64,000 nucleotides of DNA, taken from Strigops habroptila. Its lineage: Eukaryota; Chordata; Aves; Psittaciformes; Psittacidae. Numbering within the stretch: position 1 is the stretch's first letter; each line of letters begins with the position of its first letter. The position numbers and the translations under genes are program-made. The stretch spans positions 53,948,593 to 54,012,592 of the forward strand of contig NC_044282.2 in assembly GCF_004027225.2 (NCBI RefSeq). Reading direction: 5' to 3'. Shown piece after piece: positions 11,879-22,393 of the stretch. A model generated the notes under the pieces. That model saw only the letters and a list, made by a program, of their open reading frames with translations, did no database searches and was not told where the DNA came from.

Positions 11879-12990
11879 GTTTTTGCAATGAAAATTTTGA
11901 CTGATGTTTAAAGATGTGGCGGAGGGAAGCGAGCACTTGAGGGAGACAGGGCGATTTCTTCTTGTCATTTTTACATCAGTCTCAATCTTGCGTGCAACAT
12001 TAAATTGCCTTCTCTTAGTACTGAGCGTGGAACACATGCATGAGATGAGCTGGCATGCCCTGAGGTGGATCTGGAGCGCTGGCCTGCTTCCCAAGGACTG
12101 CAAGAGCTACTATGCTGAAATTCAAACTTTATGGACTAATGATTTTTCTGCCTTAGTGCCAGCACGTTTAAACATGCTGGGTAGTCTGGCTGCAAGTTGT
12201 CTGTCTAAATGTAAGTAATGTCTCTGTCCAAGTATTCCTTACCCCTCATGGTTAAAAGAATATGTGCTTCAAAATTCAAGGTTTTCTGGTGCCATGGCAG
12301 TGAAGTAATTTAAAATATGGAACCATGCAAAGTGTAAAATATGCTAGATGTATAGAACTAGGTTGAGCTGAAACATTCAAATGCAAGTTGTGATCTGAAC
12401 TCTCTCCCAGGAGCAAGAGCTTTGGGTCAGGTGTTACTGTTCAAGACTATTTCCAAGCGAGTGACTGTGCCTTTTTATAACACAAGCCTTGTTCCACTTT
12501 GATTTCTTCCTCTGTCCTGGTCTGAATTATGTTACTTTTGTTGATATGAATTCACAGCCACTAGCCAATGACCATAAAAGACATTTTATACCACATATTG
12601 ACTTGAAAGATTTAGGTCCCTAGTAAAAAAGGATGGCACTTTATCCACTCAGCCAGACCAGACCCTTGATTTTACATTGCTGTTTTCTCTCTGAGATTCA
12701 GAAGACCTTTTAATATTTCAGAACCATGCCAGTGCTTTCACAAACTTTCCAGAGGACGAACAGTAGTAGTTGTATTCCAGCTGCTGCTGAATCTGCTGTG
12801 TTTGTTCAGCCCTGAAATGATCTTTTAAGATGTGAAAATAAAATGTTTCACTATTACTAAGCCATAAACTCGAAACTGACCAGGGATGCTATGTGCCTGA
12901 CAAAAACTACCTATTATGTATTAGAACCATTTTTTTTCCAGCTTTCTGCACAGAGACCTGATTCTGATTTAACCTGTCTTTTGTTTTTTG
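11879..12990. other. Unique sequence, no gene seen
   Basis: The 104-codon frame at 11904-12218 starts inside the edge of the tandem repeat and resembles no family. The remainder is ordinary AT-rich DNA. Confidence 0.5.
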
Positions 12991-12997
12991 TTTCTTT

Positions 12998-13046
12998 GGG
13001 GTTTTTTTTGGGGTTGGGGGGGGTTTGGGGGGTTGGTTTTTTTGGG
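12998..13046 (+). promoter_or_regulatory. G-quadruplex-forming G/T tract
   Basis: G-tracts on the plus strand: four G (12998-13001), four G (13010-13013), eight G (13016-13023), six G (13027-13032), two G (13035-13036) and three G (13044-13046), separated only by T. Three long tracts with 2- and 3-base loops plus a fourth across an 8-base loop make quadruplex formation plausible. Simple-sequence expansion is an equally good explanation of origin. Confidence 0.6.
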
Positions 13047-14929
13047 TTTTTTTAGCAGAGCAGGTAAAATAATATTTGTAATTTTTTTTTTTTAAGTTTT
13101 GAGAAGATAATAGCTGTTACTTTGCCCTTAACCACACTGTGAAGCCTATTGCAAAGGCTTTTCTTTCTCATGGAAAGCAAGCAAACCTTATTTACTTGTT
13201 ACAGAAATATTTCTCTGAATGATCTAAGTAGTTTGACTCACAAAACTGCTTAAGTGTAAGATTGCAAGCTGATCTTCTGATTACTTTTGTAGATATTTCC
13301 TTATTTTACATTATTTATTTGAATGTGTGAAAATCATACACGTGTATGTACGCAGTAGGTACTTTCAGATTTTCTTAATAATGCAAGCAAATGAGTTGCC
13401 AGTACAGGAAGCTCTAAAATTCAAGTCCGAATTAATGTTTAATGCTAACAGAACTCACAAACTGCAATACAAACTCTCAGCAGAAATCATACAATCTCAA
13501 ACTATTTTTTTTTTTCACTCTCTTTCCCTTTATCAAGCAATTAGTAGGAAAAAAATCCAACCCCCACAACAAAACAAACCTTCATTCATTACAATAAATG
13601 CCCAAATCAGGCAGTTATAGACCAAAGATCAGACTCCAGTAGAAATTTTCAGCTTCCACTAAGACTGTTTTTCTCGGCCATGTCATCCTCTCTTTGCCCT
13701 CTAGGTTTCTGTCTAGGTGGGACTTAAAGTCTGAATTTTACAGTTCTACATCAAACCCCAAAGTTGAGCAAGAGGTGCACTAGAACAAGGAGGGAGGGCA
13801 GGCTCAGTTGAGGAGATTAACCTGTACTTGGCATCACTGGGAAATGACTTTCAAAGTGAACATGGTGGAGCAAATGTAGAAGGTGGAATGGATGGAAATG
13901 AAGACTAAGCTGGGACCAGAGCAAGGACTGTGGTGCTGGATTGGGAGTAATGAGGATGTTTGGGATTCATGAGAGAAGAAAGTTGAGACAAGGTGAATGA
14001 GAAGCGTTGAAAGAAGTATCTCTAGATGTGTTGATGAAGACAGGGATGCTTAGTGTGGGAAGATTATGGATCTCCAGGACCCTAAAGGCTTTAGGACTGG
14101 AAGGTTTGAGGGAATAGGAATCTGAGCTGGTTGCAGAACAGCTATGTATAAGAATGTTAAAGTTGCACTTCAATCAACAAAAAGGAGGATAGGGTAAGAC
14201 ACCTAAATACGTAGTGAATAATCACCTCTTGTCACCTTACAAACTACCCTCAAGTAGCTGTTCTGTTAGCCCCTTGAATGGAATAGTATACATAGCAACA
14301 TAGACTTTATAGATCGGCAGGTACTATCAATCATTTAGGCTGTTAAGCCATCTTCTATCCTTGTAAAATACATAGTGCTCAAGGCTGAATACTGTCCACT
14401 GACAGATTCTTTCACAATCTGAAATGGTGCAGACACATGAAAACTACCTTGGCCAAAATCAAAAGTGTTTCTAACCATTTCTCAAACCTAAATAATATGG
14501 TTGTTTCAAATCCAGTGCCTATACCCTGCAAGTTAATATACTGATATAGCTGTAGACTACATAAGACTTGTATCTTTAATTTTAATCAAAAATCCAGAGT
14601 CCATCAGGATATTTAATGTGCTTATTTTAGATGTGAAGTCTCTTCTGGAAGCGTTGGCAAGGTCTTACATCTAATATCCCTATCACTTTTATTGTATTGT
14701 GTATAAATCCTATTCTGGGTTCCACAGCAAGCTTGTAGGTCAAAAGTGCATTAAAAATGTGCTGAAGTGTTAACTGGTCCTATACTGCCTTCTGTCAACA
14801 TTTAAGAAGCTGCTCAGGTCTTGACTTCTGTGGGAGTATTGAAAGAACAATCTTGAATAGCTCTTCTCTTTTTAAAGGTCTCCCCTCGTTGGCAAATGGC
14901 ACCATAACCCAAAAGAAATGTATGACAGG
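13047..14929. other. Unique AT-rich sequence, no gene seen
   Basis: Contains a T tract (13082-13093), an exact 14-base palindrome with a CACGTG core (13335-13348), a T tract near 13504-13515, and a purine-rich part (about 13780-14190) with many 'gga/gaa' words and a long minus-strand frame that looks compositional. No gene recognised. Confidence 0.5.
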
Positions 14930-14971
14930 CATGTTATTTCTGTGGGAATTCATGTTATTTCTGTGGGAATT
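14930..14971. repeat. Perfect 21-base tandem duplication
   Basis: The unit 'catgttatttctgtgggaatt' occurs at 14930-14950 and again at 14951-14971 with no mismatch. Identity between units suggests a recent event. The two overlapping frames across it (14853-15116 and 14918-15139) each show the repeat as 'ISVGIHVISVGI'-type wording and are not genes. Confidence 0.95.
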
Positions 14972-17190
14972 ATCAGAGTTTTCAGAGTCAGGAGAGTTCT
15001 ATATATTATATATACAGCTTTATTTATTAGTAGAACTACTTCCATGCCAGAAAAGGAAAGTTGTTGGGTTTTGGGTTTTTTTTTTTTTCCCTTCAGAAAC
15101 AGCTTTCTGGATTTAGTATATGTTTACTTTGAAGGATAGAAAAGTTTCATATCTACTGGTACAGAACAGAATTCCATCTAAGCCAAGAAAGAACAGCATT
15201 GTTAGGTGTGGCTTTATTATACATGCTTGTATTGAAGGTTCAACAGCTATTTGTTAGTGCTAGAGGCAAAGCTGGAACAGTAGCGTGTGTACAGTTTTGA
15301 TGTCATTAATGTTCCTTTTGATCACAGTTGCTTCAGCTGTTCCTTCTAATGACCAGTTCATGCTGAGAGCGAACCCAAGCAATTGGGGTCTTAAAAGACT
15401 TTACAAAAACATACAAAACATCAATACATACTGAATTTTTAATGTTACTGCAGTGGTTTTAAAGGTCTTCTTCTCATTTCCCTATACCTCCATATCCAAG
15501 CGCAATCACATAGCATAGGGGTGGAAGCAGTCACCACCTTATCCCGATAACAGCAGGTGAGCAGTTGCCAAGTACAAGCTAGATTGAAGACAACTAAAGA
15601 AATTCTGTTCCACTTTTCCAGTACTACCAGTCTCTGTGAAGTGTGCTTCTATGCCCAAGTCATGCTTTGGTAACTGTTCAGCACTACCTTCCCTTTGTAT
15701 TTTGAGTTGTCCTCCACATCTAATCACTGCTGTGTCACAAGTTCTGAGTCTTAAACTAGATGAAATGGCCAGAGCAGTGACATTGTGTTATCCTTTAGTT
15801 AGTTAAGCACTGCCTGCTCCCTAACTGCTTGTCTAGTACTTCCTGAAAAAAAAATTGAATGCATGGCTCACATAGTTTCTGAACCCTGTATGATCTAGAA
15901 CACACTGTTCACTGAATCTGAGGGATATTGGACTTGAATGTCTGCAAATGAAGATGGGTGTAAGGATAAGTTTTAAAGAGCCCCTGCATATGTCTGATAC
16001 CATTCAAAATCCCGTTTTGAGAAGTATTAAGTGAAGTTCATCCATGGATTTTTAAGCATGTCTTCTTTATTTCATTAGCTACTTACATTGCTAATAGATA
16101 ATCCTGAGGGCTTTCAATATACCAGTGGAAGAAACCCACTTGGCAAAACCAGAGAAGACAAATCTTCTGAGGAAAAGTTCTGTCCTGATTGTTTGTTTTT
16201 ACAAAGAAATCCCTTATAAGAAGCAAACTTTGCAGTGAAGCTCTTGGAAATCCTCCTGAGAGGCTGGAAATTGTCTCCTAATGGAGCTTACAATAGAACA
16301 GATACTACAAGGATTTTATTTTCCGGTGATGAACAAGAGATTAGGAATCCTAAACCACCAGTTGTACATTTTCTGACGGATGCAGTAAAAGAGATGCAGT
16401 TACCAGAAGGTCTTATGATTCTGCTGTATATTCAATCTTCTATTAGCCTGTAACACTCAGGACAGCATGTTAATTAATGCTTGGTCTCAAAGAGTCCTGG
16501 TTTAACCTAAAAACTTACAGAAAGCTGTTACATTTAGATGCATTGATAGCTTCTGTAAAAAGAAAAAATATTCCTAAAATACAGATGAACATTATCACAT
16601 TTTCTTAGAGATTTGTCAGCAAAGTTAGCTTTCATGCTAGCCAGCTGGGGTCTTGGGTTTCTATATGAAAAGAATAGCTCAGTTATGTCTTGAGGCTAAT
16701 ACTGAAAAGGTCATGAGATTCTCTTTCATGAAGGGAATGAAAGTAAGCTGAAAAGTACAGGAAAACATAACGTTCACTATAAATGATAGAACTGATTTAC
16801 TTCTATGCATTTCTCTGTGTATAGAAAATGACATTGAAATACATTTGTATTTAGATTTAGGGAGCGACTGACTTTCTGCCTTTTCACCAGTTTATTATTT
16901 ATTTCCAAACCTTATTATTTTAAAATGCTATAGCACCCAAAATATGCTAGACCATTTCTAAACACAAGCACATAATGGATTTTTCCTATGATGAGAAAAG
17001 AAGCCATTTGAAGTTCATTCATTGAGACCCTTTGGCCTTTAGAGCATTTAGTGAAGGGTTTGTTTTGTTTATTTTACAGTTCAGTGGAATGGAAAACAAT
17101 TTTTCTTAAGCATTACTGGAGGCCATCAAACAGCGAGAAGGAATAATTTTTCTGCTCCTGCATGTTCAGTGGAATTTAAAGGTATCTATT

Positions 17191-17206
17191 AAAAAAAAAA
17201 AAAAAA
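17191..17206. repeat. A16 homopolymer
   Basis: Sixteen consecutive A. No LINE or processed-transcript sequence precedes it on the plus strand, so I treat it as a simple repeat. Confidence 0.9.
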
Positions 17207-17409
17207 CAGGTCTAGTGATAAACCTAGATTTCTCCCCTTTTTTGAAAAAGTGTAATTATACTCATCAGACATAATGATCTGCTATTTTCCCCATCTTGCT
17301 ATTGCTCAGAGTGTAATGAGAAAAGTTTGCTGGTGCTGGGTGGGTTTGATTATTCCCTGTTTCTTCTTGCTTATTTTCTACCAAAAAAGAAAATAGAACC
17401 CCCCTCCAG

Positions 17410-17440
<31 letters not shown>

Positions 17441-17442
17441 AA
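17410..17442. repeat. A-rich tract (A18 G A14)
   Basis: Thirty-three bases of A with a single G interruption at 17428. Reading it on the minus strand gives the phenylalanine-rich spurious frame at 17265-17462. Confidence 0.9.
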
Positions 17443-18596
17443 GAAGCAACCCACAACCACATTAAGTTGTTTACTTATTCATGGAGTGTGATTTGGATGT
17501 GCAGTTTATACATGGAAATAAAGTAATTGAAAACATACTTTTCTCAACCTGTTGCCATAGAACTATTTAGATTCAGATTTTGATTACTTGGAGAGGCAAT
17601 AGGAGGTCCTGGTTTTATTCCTTGTTTTGTGTTTTTCAAAAACTAATTTTCATAAGATATTACAAATATTATTAAATGGAGGCAGGAAACAGATAAATAA
17701 AACTGTTTGAACAATAATGAGGTAAACTGAGAAATCAAGTGATTGATTGTCATTCAGTTCATGCAAGTTGAAAACCTGCAAGCCTAAACTCCTATTAAAG
17801 TCAACAGTAAAAGTCTACCTGCATAGCAACTGACAATTACAGCTTCTTCTTAAGAAAACACTTCATGGAAGTTATTCTGACTTTACAACCATGTAGCTAC
17901 AATCTGCATCTGAATTCAGACTGCATTAAAAATGACAGTCTTAGGAAGCAGCTTCTAGAGCTGAACTCTTGTCTCTCCCCAATACATTCAAGGAAGTAAA
18001 TGAATTTGACCTTTAAGGAGGTTTGGGAAAGAACTCTGGAAAACATCAAAACTTGGTTTTGAGTTTGGCACATAGGCAGGGCAGTTCCATTGAATACTGG
18101 CAGGACTTGATATTCAGGTATCCCTTTTAGATACTTAAAATGTTAATGCCTGTCCCCACAGAATGACTCGGGCAATTACTCCATCCCAGTTAGGACCTCA
18201 GTCCCCTATTCCCGCTAATAATACACAGGCATCAAAGAGAGGTATCTTGGCACTTATCCTGGAGGCTCAGACATGGCATGGCCATGACAAGCTGACCAGC
18301 CTTCATTCTTCAGAAAGCAGTTACATTATTCTTCATTATAGTAGGCACAAGAATACTTGGTCTGGAGGTAAACCAGCGTATTGAAAACCACTTCATCCTT
18401 TTCCCACAACGGTATCCTAACCATGCTGGTATTGAATAACTATGTTGGGGCTGCCTGCTGTGTTTAGCCCTTCCTAATGCCTTGCAGAACTGGAAAGCTT
18501 CAGAGTCAGGCTTCCTCTTGTTTGCTGTCCTTCAGTCTCATGACTTCATTGTTGCTGGCAATTGTAGGTCCAGCTCTCCAAGCACATTTTAGAACA

Positions 18597-18826
18597 GAAC
18601 ATAGTATTTCAATTGGAAGGGACCTACAACGATCATTTAGTCCAACTGCCTGACCGCTTAAGGGCTGACCAAAAGTTAAAGCCATGTTATTAAGGGCATT
18701 GTCCAAATGCCTATAAACACTGGCAGACATCTCTAGACACTTTTTTTGGAAGCCTGTTTGAGTGTTCCACCACCCTCTTGCTAAAGAAATGTCAAGTCTG
18801 AAGCTATCCTGATGCAGCCTTGAATG
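18597..18826 (-). mobile_element. CR1 LINE 3' fragment (minus strand)
   Basis: Reading the minus strand gives the end of CR1 ORF2 and its 3' UTR; on the plus strand the diagnostic reverse-complement words are 'ttggaagggacctacaacgatcatttagtccaactgcctgacc' (about 18614-18656), 'agggctgaccaaaagttaaagcc' and 'tgttattaagggcattgtccaaatgcc', then 'ggaagcctgtttgagtgttccaccaccctc' and 'aaagaaatgtc'. It is the leftmost piece of a CR1 mosaic reaching 20.4 kb. The terminal 'attctatg' units have decayed to 'acatagtattt'. Confidence 0.85.
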
Positions 18827-18828
18827 AT

Positions 18829-18976
18829 TCCCCATCCCTGGCAGTGTTCAAGGCCAGGCTGGATGGGGCTCTGAGCAACCTGGTCTAGTGGAAAGCATCC
18901 TTGTCCATGGTGGGTGGGTTGGAACTAGATGATCTTAACATCGTTCCCAACCCAAACCATCCTGTGACTCTATGAT
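18829..18976 (+). mobile_element. CR1 LINE 3' end (plus strand), short 5'-truncated insertion
   Basis: About 150 bases of CR1 3' end in the opposite direction to the neighbouring pieces. It runs from 'gattccccatccctggcagtgttcaaggccaggctggatggggctctgagcaacctggtctagtgg' through 'ttggaactagatgatctt' to 'cccaacccaaaccatcctgtgactctatgattctc'. It belongs to the subfamily whose end reads 'cccaaaccat', as the minus-strand copy at 38.5 kb does, not the 'cctaaatgatt' type. Confidence 0.9.
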
Positions 18977-19503
18977 TCTCCTACAGCGAGTGGTTCTTCA
19001 TTTCCCTAGTCCCTTTGCCTTCTATGACATGGGCAATGTGGCTAACTTCTCAGCCTCCCTGTTGGTCTGCAGCCCTCTCACCACCTGCTGCAGGAGGTCC
19101 TCCACATGGCACAGCTTTTGCAGGCAGGTCTGCTGCCAGTCCCTGCCCCAGGAGAAAGGTCTGGGCACCTCCCGCGGCCCGAGGACTGCCCTGCAGCTCC
19201 TCCCTTCACAGCTCCACTTGGGTGGAGGCATCGGCCACGGCTGGGGTAGACAGTAGAGCCGCATGCTTTGCTCTCCGACTACTACCCTCGAACCCGCCTG
19301 CAGACTCCCCATGCCCCCCCAGGCTGCCCTTTGTGGGAGTGTGTGGGCGCGGAAGCTCCCGGCCCCGCCCGCCCAGCAGCAGCCGCTCTCGCGAGATCTG
19401 CCGCCTCCAGTGGGTGTCGGAGCTTCCCTGTGTGAGGGTGGGCCGCTCGCCACTGCGGTCTGAGGAGTACGGCACACGGTGCTGACCTGCGGCCGCGCCA
19501 ACG
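18977..19503 (-). mobile_element. CR1 LINE 5' region: GC-rich 5' UTR and ORF1 start (minus strand)
   Basis: A sharply GC- and CpG-rich block in otherwise AT-rich DNA. Read on the minus strand from 19503 it has GC-rich leader sequence and then a frame (minus 19475-19206) ending in STPAVADASTQVEL, which resembles the ADA.TQTE-type segment near the start of avian CR1 ORF1. After a stop the sequence continues with a leucine-rich, coiled-coil-like stretch (DLLQQVVRGLQTNREAEKL, minus about 19100-19040). CR1 insertions are nearly always 5'-truncated, so a copy that keeps the promoter end is uncommon. The frame is broken by at least one stop, so it is not functional. Assignment rests on my memory of the family and on context; the plus- and minus-strand frames of 156-159 codons over this block come from its low stop frequency, not from real genes. 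Confidence 0.65.
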
Positions 19504-20410
19504 CTGATTACAGTGGGATAATCACCTCCTTAGACCAGATGCCCATGCTGTGTTTGATGCAACCAGGATGCATTTGCCCTCCTGGCTGCCAGCATGTGCT
19601 GGCCCGTACTGAGCCTGCTTCAGCCAGCACCCCAGATCCCTTTCTGCAGGGCTGCTCTCCAGCCACTCCTCTCCCAGTTTATATTGTGACTGGCAATTAC
19701 TCCATCCCAGGTGCAGAATCTGGCATTTGTTCTTGTTAAATTTCATCCCATTGCCCGATGCTCCAACCTATCTGGATTCCTTTGTGAGGCATCTTGTCCC
19801 TCAAGAGAGTCAACAGCACCTGCCCTTTTGGTATCACCAGCAAATTTGCTAATGGTGCATTCAACTGCTATATCCAGATAGTTGCTAAATGTATTGAGCA
19901 GAATGAGCCCTAGAATTGAGCCTTGAGGAGCACTGCGGGTGACTGGTGACCAGCCAGATGTGGCTCCATTTACTACAACCCTTGGAGTTGTGGTGTTCAG
20001 CCAGTTCTTCACCCAGCACACCGTGAACCCACTCATCCCACACTTGGGCAACTTGTCCAGAAGGATGCAGTGCGGCACAGTATCAAAAGCCTTCTTATCA
20101 TTCAGAAAAACTACATCTACTACCTTCCCTTCATCCACGGGGCAGGTGATCTTATCATACCAAGATATCAAGTTAGTTAGATAGCAATTTTCCTTTGTGA
20201 ACCCATGATGACTGTGCCTGATGATTGCATTATTCTTTAAAAGCCTTTCAGTAATATCCAGTAGAATCTTCTCAATATTTTTTTCCAGGAACTGAGGTTA
20301 GACTAACAGGTCTGTAGTTTCCTTTGTCTTCCTTAAGGCCCGCCTTGTAAACTGGAATAACACTGGTTGTGGATATGATCTTCTCCATAGTCTTTTTGGC
20401 CACTCTAAAA
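19504..20410 (-). mobile_element. CR1 LINE ORF2 fragment: reverse transcriptase domain (minus strand)
   Basis: Read on the minus strand from about 20400, the sequence gives successive reverse transcriptase blocks: an NYRPVSLTSVPGK-type motif (about 20320-20280), an HHGFTKE-type segment (about 20215-20190), VDEGKVVDVVFLNDKKAFDTVPH (about 20135-20065; the catalytic block A aspartate region), GWSPVTRSAPQGSILG (about 19960-19910; block B), and SKFAGDTK (about 19845-19820), which corresponds to the FADDTK catalytic block with one aspartate changed to glycine. Then follow [14 protein letters not shown] and [16 protein letters not shown] (about 19740-19640). It is spread over at least two frames and lacks the endonuclease domain. 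Homology stops at about 19503, where the 5' end of another CR1 copy begins. Confidence 0.92.
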
Positions 20411-22238
20411 TTCCCGCTGAGTTTTAGTGAGCTGGGTGTTAGAAAGGATTTCTGTTTTGACCCAGGGTATATTCAAAACCTCTGGTCTACTAACACGTTT
20501 TATATTTCTTGACACTTGCCAAAGTCTGGGATAATGTCAGTCTTGATTCTAGCACGTGAAAGGCTCTGCTGACAAAGCCACTGTTTTCCAGAGTCATTTT
20601 CCAAACCTCTCTAAAGGTCAAAGCCACTACAGTGTGACTGGGGATTTGCTCTACTTTATTGTTTTTAAGATAAAGACAAATTTAATGGTTGCTACTGTGG
20701 ATATTGCATTTAGACAACATTGGCTATTTTTTAATTGGTGACAGTCAATTTTGCCTGGTGGGAAATTTCAAGACCTAGAAATGAAAAAGATATCCAGTTT
20801 CTCCTAATAGTTAAATGCCTTGAATATGCATTTGCAACACTGAAAAAAAAGAAAAATCCAACACCCAATTCATTTCTGCTGTAATGCACATAGTGTTTTT
20901 CCATTTGTTTGTTTATTTTTGTATTGAAAACAGCTGCTTTTAACAATGCGTAAAGTGACATTTTCAGACCCTGGAACTTATTCCCTGCAGCATTAGCCGT
21001 CTGTTACTATTCAAAGGTGACTTTGTATTGGCTGAGGTTAGCTTTTTGCTACTCTCTAGCTTAATATTTCCTATTTAATGTCATCATTTTCTTTCCCTTG
21101 GATTCTTACTTTCTATTTTAAATTGTTATAATGTCTTTTGCCTTTTTATTTTCTCTTTTCTGAGCTTGGATTGGTATTAAATAGAGTTTTCTGGTGCTTC
21201 TAGAGCTTTTTAACAGATCAGTGAGGCACCTGGGTTTCATATTGGAAGGTCATTCTCAGTGAGATTAATCTAGCCTGATTTAAGGCATCTATAATGGAAT
21301 AGTCAAACTTCAAACTGTCACTGTAGAGTCCCTCCATAGTTAATGAGAGAAATAAGTATTTCCTAAGGGCAATTCATGTGACCTGCCGCATGTGTCTATC
21401 TCTGGATGAAAACAGTTGTCTCCTGGAGGTGCCTATTTCACTCTACTGACAATGTAGAATTATGCCACTAACTCTGGCACCAATGCCAGGGCAGATGAAT
21501 TTCACTTGTGGTGTGTCTAGGCTATACATTTATTTTCTTTTTTATTGTTCATCTAAGAAATTTGACTTTGCACTCATTTAGTATCTGTGCACATTTTTAT
21601 TGCCTTTATGATATCCTTTTGCAAGTGAAGGCTAAAGTAAGTACTCAGCTGGATTTCTTGCTTCCTTTGGAAAGTGAAATCCATTCTTTTTAAGCACTTA
21701 TTTGAAGAAATGAAAAGTCAAAGATGAATGATACCATAAGTTATATCTTGAGTTAGAAGACGTTATCAAAGCTGTGATTTTTAGTAGACATCCAAGAGCT
21801 TTATTTCATGGGCTTTAGTTGAATTTCCAATTAATATTTTTTCTTCCTCCCCTCTCCACTTTCTTATCACTATACATGAAAAGATGTGTTAAAATGAAAG
21901 AAAAGCTTGCTGCTGAGTAGGTCCAAACAGATACTCCAATGCCCTGCCCTTGGGAACCTTGCTGGAATGCTCAATAATCTAAACCCAGAATATTTGCAAA
22001 CAAAGTTTAATGTATTTACCTGAAAGAGTTATGATTGGCAAAGCAAAAACAGAGTGAAGCAAAGAGGGAAAACTAGAGCAGGACATTGAGGTCAGCACAC
22101 TGTTTATATTTCTTGGAGGAAAGGGATAACAGAGTTTATAGGTCTTTGATTTCTCCCCACAGGCTTTGCTGATGAATGGGAAGAACATCATGTGGATGTG
22201 TGGTACAACAATTATTTCTCCCTTCGCCTTCACCTTTG
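20411..22238. other. Unique AT-rich sequence, no gene seen
   Basis: The first 100 bases may still hold decayed CR1 ORF2. The rest has short frames only (20556-20741, 20731-20961, 21508-21693) with no family resemblance. Confidence 0.5.
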
Positions 22239-22336
22239 CCTTCCCTTCCCTTCCCTTCCCTTCCCTTCCCTTCCCTTCCCTTCCCTTCCCTTCCCTTCCC
22301 TTCCCTTCCCTTCCCTTCCACTTCCCCTTCCCTTCA
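22239..22336. repeat. (TTCCC)n pentanucleotide microsatellite
   Basis: An uninterrupted array of about sixteen TTCCC units runs from 22239 to 22318, followed by degenerate units to 22336. On the minus strand it reads as GGGAA repeats and makes the spurious GREGK-repeat frame at 22136-22321. All C/G sits on one strand, so the array is a polypurine/polypyrimidine tract and likely polymorphic in length. Confidence 0.97.
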
Positions 22337-22393
22337 GCTAAGAGGATAATTAAAATAGCAAAACCAAAAACCTTCAGCTAACAAGATAATGAA
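22333..22393. repeat. Short direct repeat next to the microsatellite
   Basis: 'cttcagctaagaggataat' at about 22333-22351 recurs as 'cttcagctaacaagataat' at about 22372-22390. The 39-base offset suggests a small duplication at the edge of the unstable array. Confidence 0.75.

Larger units (their letters stand above)
14972..18596. other. Unique AT-rich sequence, no gene seen
   Basis: About 3.6 kb with no recognised repeat family or exon. It holds T or A tracts at 15077-15089, 17191-17206 and 17410-17442. Frames at 15539-15727, 16235-16453 and 18163-18384 are short and unconvincing. Confidence 0.5.

Noticed and set aside
11573..12103. 176-codon minus-strand open frame
   Set aside because: It mostly reflects the tandem repeat: the same peptide wording appears twice because the DNA unit is duplicated. 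The plus strand is also open over the same unit.
17265..17462. Phenylalanine-rich minus-strand frame
   Set aside because: Created by the A18-G-A14 tract read backwards.
18171..18189. 19-base word 'ggcaattactccatcccag' shared with 19692-19710
   Set aside because: The second occurrence lies in CR1 ORF2, which hinted at another CR1 scrap at 18.17 kb, but flanking sequence at 18171 does not continue the match. I did not call a feature on 19 bases.
19015..19501. 156- and 159-codon frames on both strands as a real GC-rich gene
   Set aside because: The block is GC-rich, so stops are rare in every frame. The minus-strand wording fits CR1 5' UTR and ORF1 start, with stops between the recognisable parts.
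18829..19503. A single CR1 insertion inverted by twin priming
   Set aside because: In twin priming the inverted 5' part lies on the side away from the 3' tail. Here the inverted 5' piece lies beyond the 3' tail, so independent insertions or later rearrangement fit better.
22136..22381. Repeat-peptide frames on both strands across the TTCCC array
   Set aside because: They are translations of a pentanucleotide microsatellite, not genes.
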